DNA of 23,018 nucleotides from CAZJBP01 sp964544115 (GTDB lineage Bacteria > Verrucomicrobiota > Kiritimatiellia > UBA8416 > JADHWI01). Made by a program: the position numbers and the translations under genes. The DNA lies in assembly GCA_964544115.1 (NCBI GenBank), contig CAZJBP010000042.1, positions 1 to 23,018 on the forward strand. The letters are read 5' to 3'. Below the pieces are notes generated by a model. That model saw nothing but the letters and a program-made list of their open reading frames with translations, had not been told where the DNA came from and did no database searches. Shown in pieces: positions 21,397 through 23,018 of this stretch (positions within the stretch are counted from its first letter, which is position 1; each line of letters starts with the position of its first letter).

Positions 21397-22179
21397 CTAC
21401 TGCAGCCCGTACACCGGCTGCAGCTGCTCCAGCGTGGGCAGCTTGTCGTAGATCTCCCCCTTCGGGCCCTGCCAGGTTCCGCCGCCGGCCGGCTTGAGTT
21501 CCACCGCGGTGCGCGATCCGTTGGGGTTCGTCAGCCACACCGTCTGCGGCTGCTCCACCGTTGCGGCCGCCGCGGGGGCGCTGCTCTCCGTCATCAGGCC
21601 GTAAACCGGCAGCAGCTGCTCGTCGGTCGGGAACGAGTCGTAATACTCACCCTTCGGCCCAACCCACATGCCGCCGTCGGCGGCCTTGAGCAGAACCGAA
21701 TTTCTCGACCCGTTGGCGTTCGTCAGCCAGACCGTCTTCGTCTCGGTCGTCACCCGCGCCGGAACCACCGTCTGCGAGGTCACAACCGTGGCGGACACCA
21801 CCGGCGCCGGCCGGTAGATGATCGGGCCGGGCCCCGGGGGCACCGGCTGCATGGGCATGACGACCACCCCGGGCCCGGGTCCCATCGGCCCGTAGTTGGG
21901 CGGCCTGTGAGGAGCTGGCTGCGGCTCTTGATAGTGCCTTGGCCGCTGAGGCGCCGACGGCGCACCACCGCCCTGCGGCCCTGACGGCTGAGACGGCTGG
22001 ATCTGCGTGGGTGCCTGCTTCGGTTGAGACTGGGACGACTGGGAAGGCTGCGAGGGTTGCGACGGCTGCGACGGCTGGCTCTTGCCCCCGCCCTGCGACC
22101 CGCTGGGCGGCGCCGCGCTCACCCCCATGACAGCCACCAACAGCACGGCTGTCGCGATTGAATACTTCGAGGAATTCAT
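21397..22179 (-). CDS. Secreted Ser/Gln/Pro-rich protein with duplicated C-terminal motif
   Basis: 260 residues from ATG 22179, eight bases after AAGGAG. A signal peptide (MNSSKYSIATAVLLVAVMGVSAA) leads to a low-complexity segment of QPS triplets (35-66), then a Pro/Gly-rich linker (80-125). Two copies of a 47-residue unit follow (about 149-195 and 213-259). Each runs TVWLTN-x-NGSR, hydrophobic strand, GG-x-W-x-GPKGE-x-YD, P-T-x-EQL-x-PVYGL. The second copy ends the protein. The unit looks like a small beta domain with a terminal helix, possibly surface- or wall-binding, but I recognise no named family. A promoter candidate at 22251 separates it from the divergent kinase gene. Confidence 0.7.
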   Translation of the reverse strand: MNSSKYSIATAVLLVAVMGVSAAPPSGSQGGGKSQPSQPSQPSQPSQSSQSQPKQAPTQIQPSQPSGPQGGGAPSAPQRPRHYQEPQPAPHRPPNYGPMGPGPGVVVMPMQPVPPGPGPIIYRPAPVVSATVVTSQTVVPARVTTETKTVWLTNANGSRNSVLLKAADGGMWVGPKGEYYDSFPTDEQLLPVYGLMTESSAPAAAATVEQPQTVWLTNPNGSRTAVELKPAGGGTWQGPKGEIYDKLPTLEQLQPVYGLQ

Positions 22180-22250
22180 AGCGCACTCCTTCCATTCAAG
22201 AACCGGCGTTCTACGCCATGCGGAGGCTGTCATAGCCCCCCTCTGGAGCA

Positions 22251-22279
22251 ACTCTACGCCCGCAGCCGGTAAGGTGCAA
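22251..22279 (-). promoter_or_regulatory. Candidate promoter for the repeat-motif secreted protein
   Basis: Minus strand TTGCAC (22274-22279), 17-base spacer, TAGAGT (22251-22256), about 70 bases before ATG 22179. Confidence 0.4.
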
Positions 22280-22363
22280 ACAGGAAACCGAGGCAAACGC
22301 CATTGCCCGCATGCAATGGGGGGTGGTAACATCGCCGCTGTTGTTGTTGCCGGAGGGCAGGGC

Positions 22364-23018
22364 GTGCAGATTCCCGGGTTCGACATGCAGAAGCCGATCG
22401 GCGAAGGTGCGATGGCCTTCGTCTGGAAGGCGTGGCAGAAGTCGCTCCACCGCACCGTGGCGATCAAGATGCTGAAGCCGAGCATCGCGTGCAACCCGGC
22501 GGAGATCACGTCGTTTCTGCGCGAGGCCCGGGCCGCTGCCGCCCTCAAGCATCCGGGCATCGTTCAGATCTACGACATCGGAGAGCTGAACGGCTCGTAC
22601 TACCTGGTGATGGAGTACATCGACGGCAAGACCGTCGGGCACTTGATCCAGCGCGATGGGCCCCTTCCGGCCGGGCAGGCGCTGACCATCGTTCGAGCGG
22701 TGGCCGAGGCTCTCGACTACGCTTGGGAGCACGCCCACCTGATCCACCGCGACGTCAAGCCTCACAACATCCTGATCGATGCCGACGGGACGGCGAAGCT
22801 GTCGGATCTGGGCCTGGCCTGCACGGTGGCCCGCGGCGCCCGCGCAGCCGCGGATGAATCGGACTTCGTGGAGGGCACCCCGAACTACATCTCGCCGGAA
22901 CAGGCGCGCGGAGCCCCGCACATCGACTGCCGCAGCGACATGTACAGCCTCGGCGCGACGCTCTATCACATGGTCACCGGCCGCATTCCCTTCGGCGACC
23001 TGCAGCCCGCCGACGCGG
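22364..23018 (+). CDS. Serine/threonine protein kinase (Hanks type), 3' end beyond window
   Basis: 218 codons are visible and the frame is open at the window edge. GTG 22364 is chosen because GGAGGG (22352-22357) lies six bases ahead; ATG 22316 and ATG 22385 are in-frame alternatives. All kinase landmarks are present: glycine loop GEGAMAFV (13-20), Lys35 in VAIK, Glu54 in the C-helix, HRDVKPHN (128-135, catalytic Asp130), DLG in place of DFG (148-150), GTPNYISPEQ (171-180) and SDMYSLGATLYHM. It phosphorylates Ser/Thr of unknown targets. The part seen is cytoplasmic; sensor or membrane regions, if any, lie downstream. The divergent neighbour is a secreted protein, which may or may not be a partner. 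Confidence 0.9.
   Translation, partial: MQIPGFDMQKPIGEGAMAFVWKAWQKSLHRTVAIKMLKPSIACNPAEITSFLREARAAAALKHPGIVQIYDIGELNGSYYLVMEYIDGKTVGHLIQRDGPLPAGQALTIVRAVAEALDYAWEHAHLIHRDVKPHNILIDADGTAKLSDLGLACTVARGARAAADESDFVEGTPNYISPEQARGAPHIDCRSDMYSLGATLYHMVTGRIPFGDLQPADA

Noticed and set aside
22020..22085. Short direct repeats that could suggest a CRISPR or VNTR
   Set aside because: They are in-frame Ser-Gln-Pro codons of a real gene, with no spacer structure.

Overview
The window comes from a high-GC, Gram-negative-type bacterium. Evidence for an outer membrane is lipoprotein signal peptides, a probable beta-barrel ending in Phe, and capsule-type glycosyltransferases. The cluster tmk-holB-ricT, an AmaP-like protein, a DUF1638 protein and a Hanks-type kinase would fit a PVC-group bacterium (Kiritimatiellota, Lentisphaerota or Verrucomicrobiota), but that placement is inference. 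No rRNA, tRNA or CRISPR array was seen.

Region 1 (1-2250) is visibly less GC-rich. It holds five small genes and the start of a sixth, all on the minus strand. They encode short lipoproteins or membrane proteins without assignable function. They are separated by imperfect inverted repeats with bulged bases, bounded by GAAC/GTTC-type boxes, and most starts lie just past a repeat. This is the architecture of integron gene cassettes with attC sites. A junction resembling attI and a promoter-like TTGACA element lie at the upstream end, but no integrase gene is visible. A cluster of CTAACG/CGTTAG inverted motifs follows (2465-2604).

Region 2 (2687-11147) is core genome. A lone secreted DUF4412-like protein faces a long minus-strand run: ispF, cysS, tmk, holB, ricT, aroQ, amaP-like, a PfkB-family kinase and a DUF1638 protein. 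The run covers isoprenoid synthesis, tRNA charging, dTMP synthesis, the replication clamp loader, RNA-processing regulation and the shikimate pathway. A 14-bp tandem repeat lies between cysS and tmk. A 102-bp imperfect inverted repeat lies upstream of ispF.

Region 3 (11118-21384) concerns the cell surface. A plus-strand pair encodes a probable outer-membrane barrel and an SGNH-hydrolase lipoprotein. They face a minus-strand operon of a capsule-synthesis-type glycosyltransferase and two large multi-pass GT-C-like proteins. Next come a plus-strand GT4 glycosyltransferase and a convergent, overlapping GT2 glycosyltransferase with membrane anchors. Together these suggest a polysaccharide or glycolipid assembly locus.

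Region 4 (21397-23018) has a secreted Ser/Gln/Pro-rich protein with a duplicated C-terminal motif, divergent from a Ser/Thr protein kinase cut by the window end.
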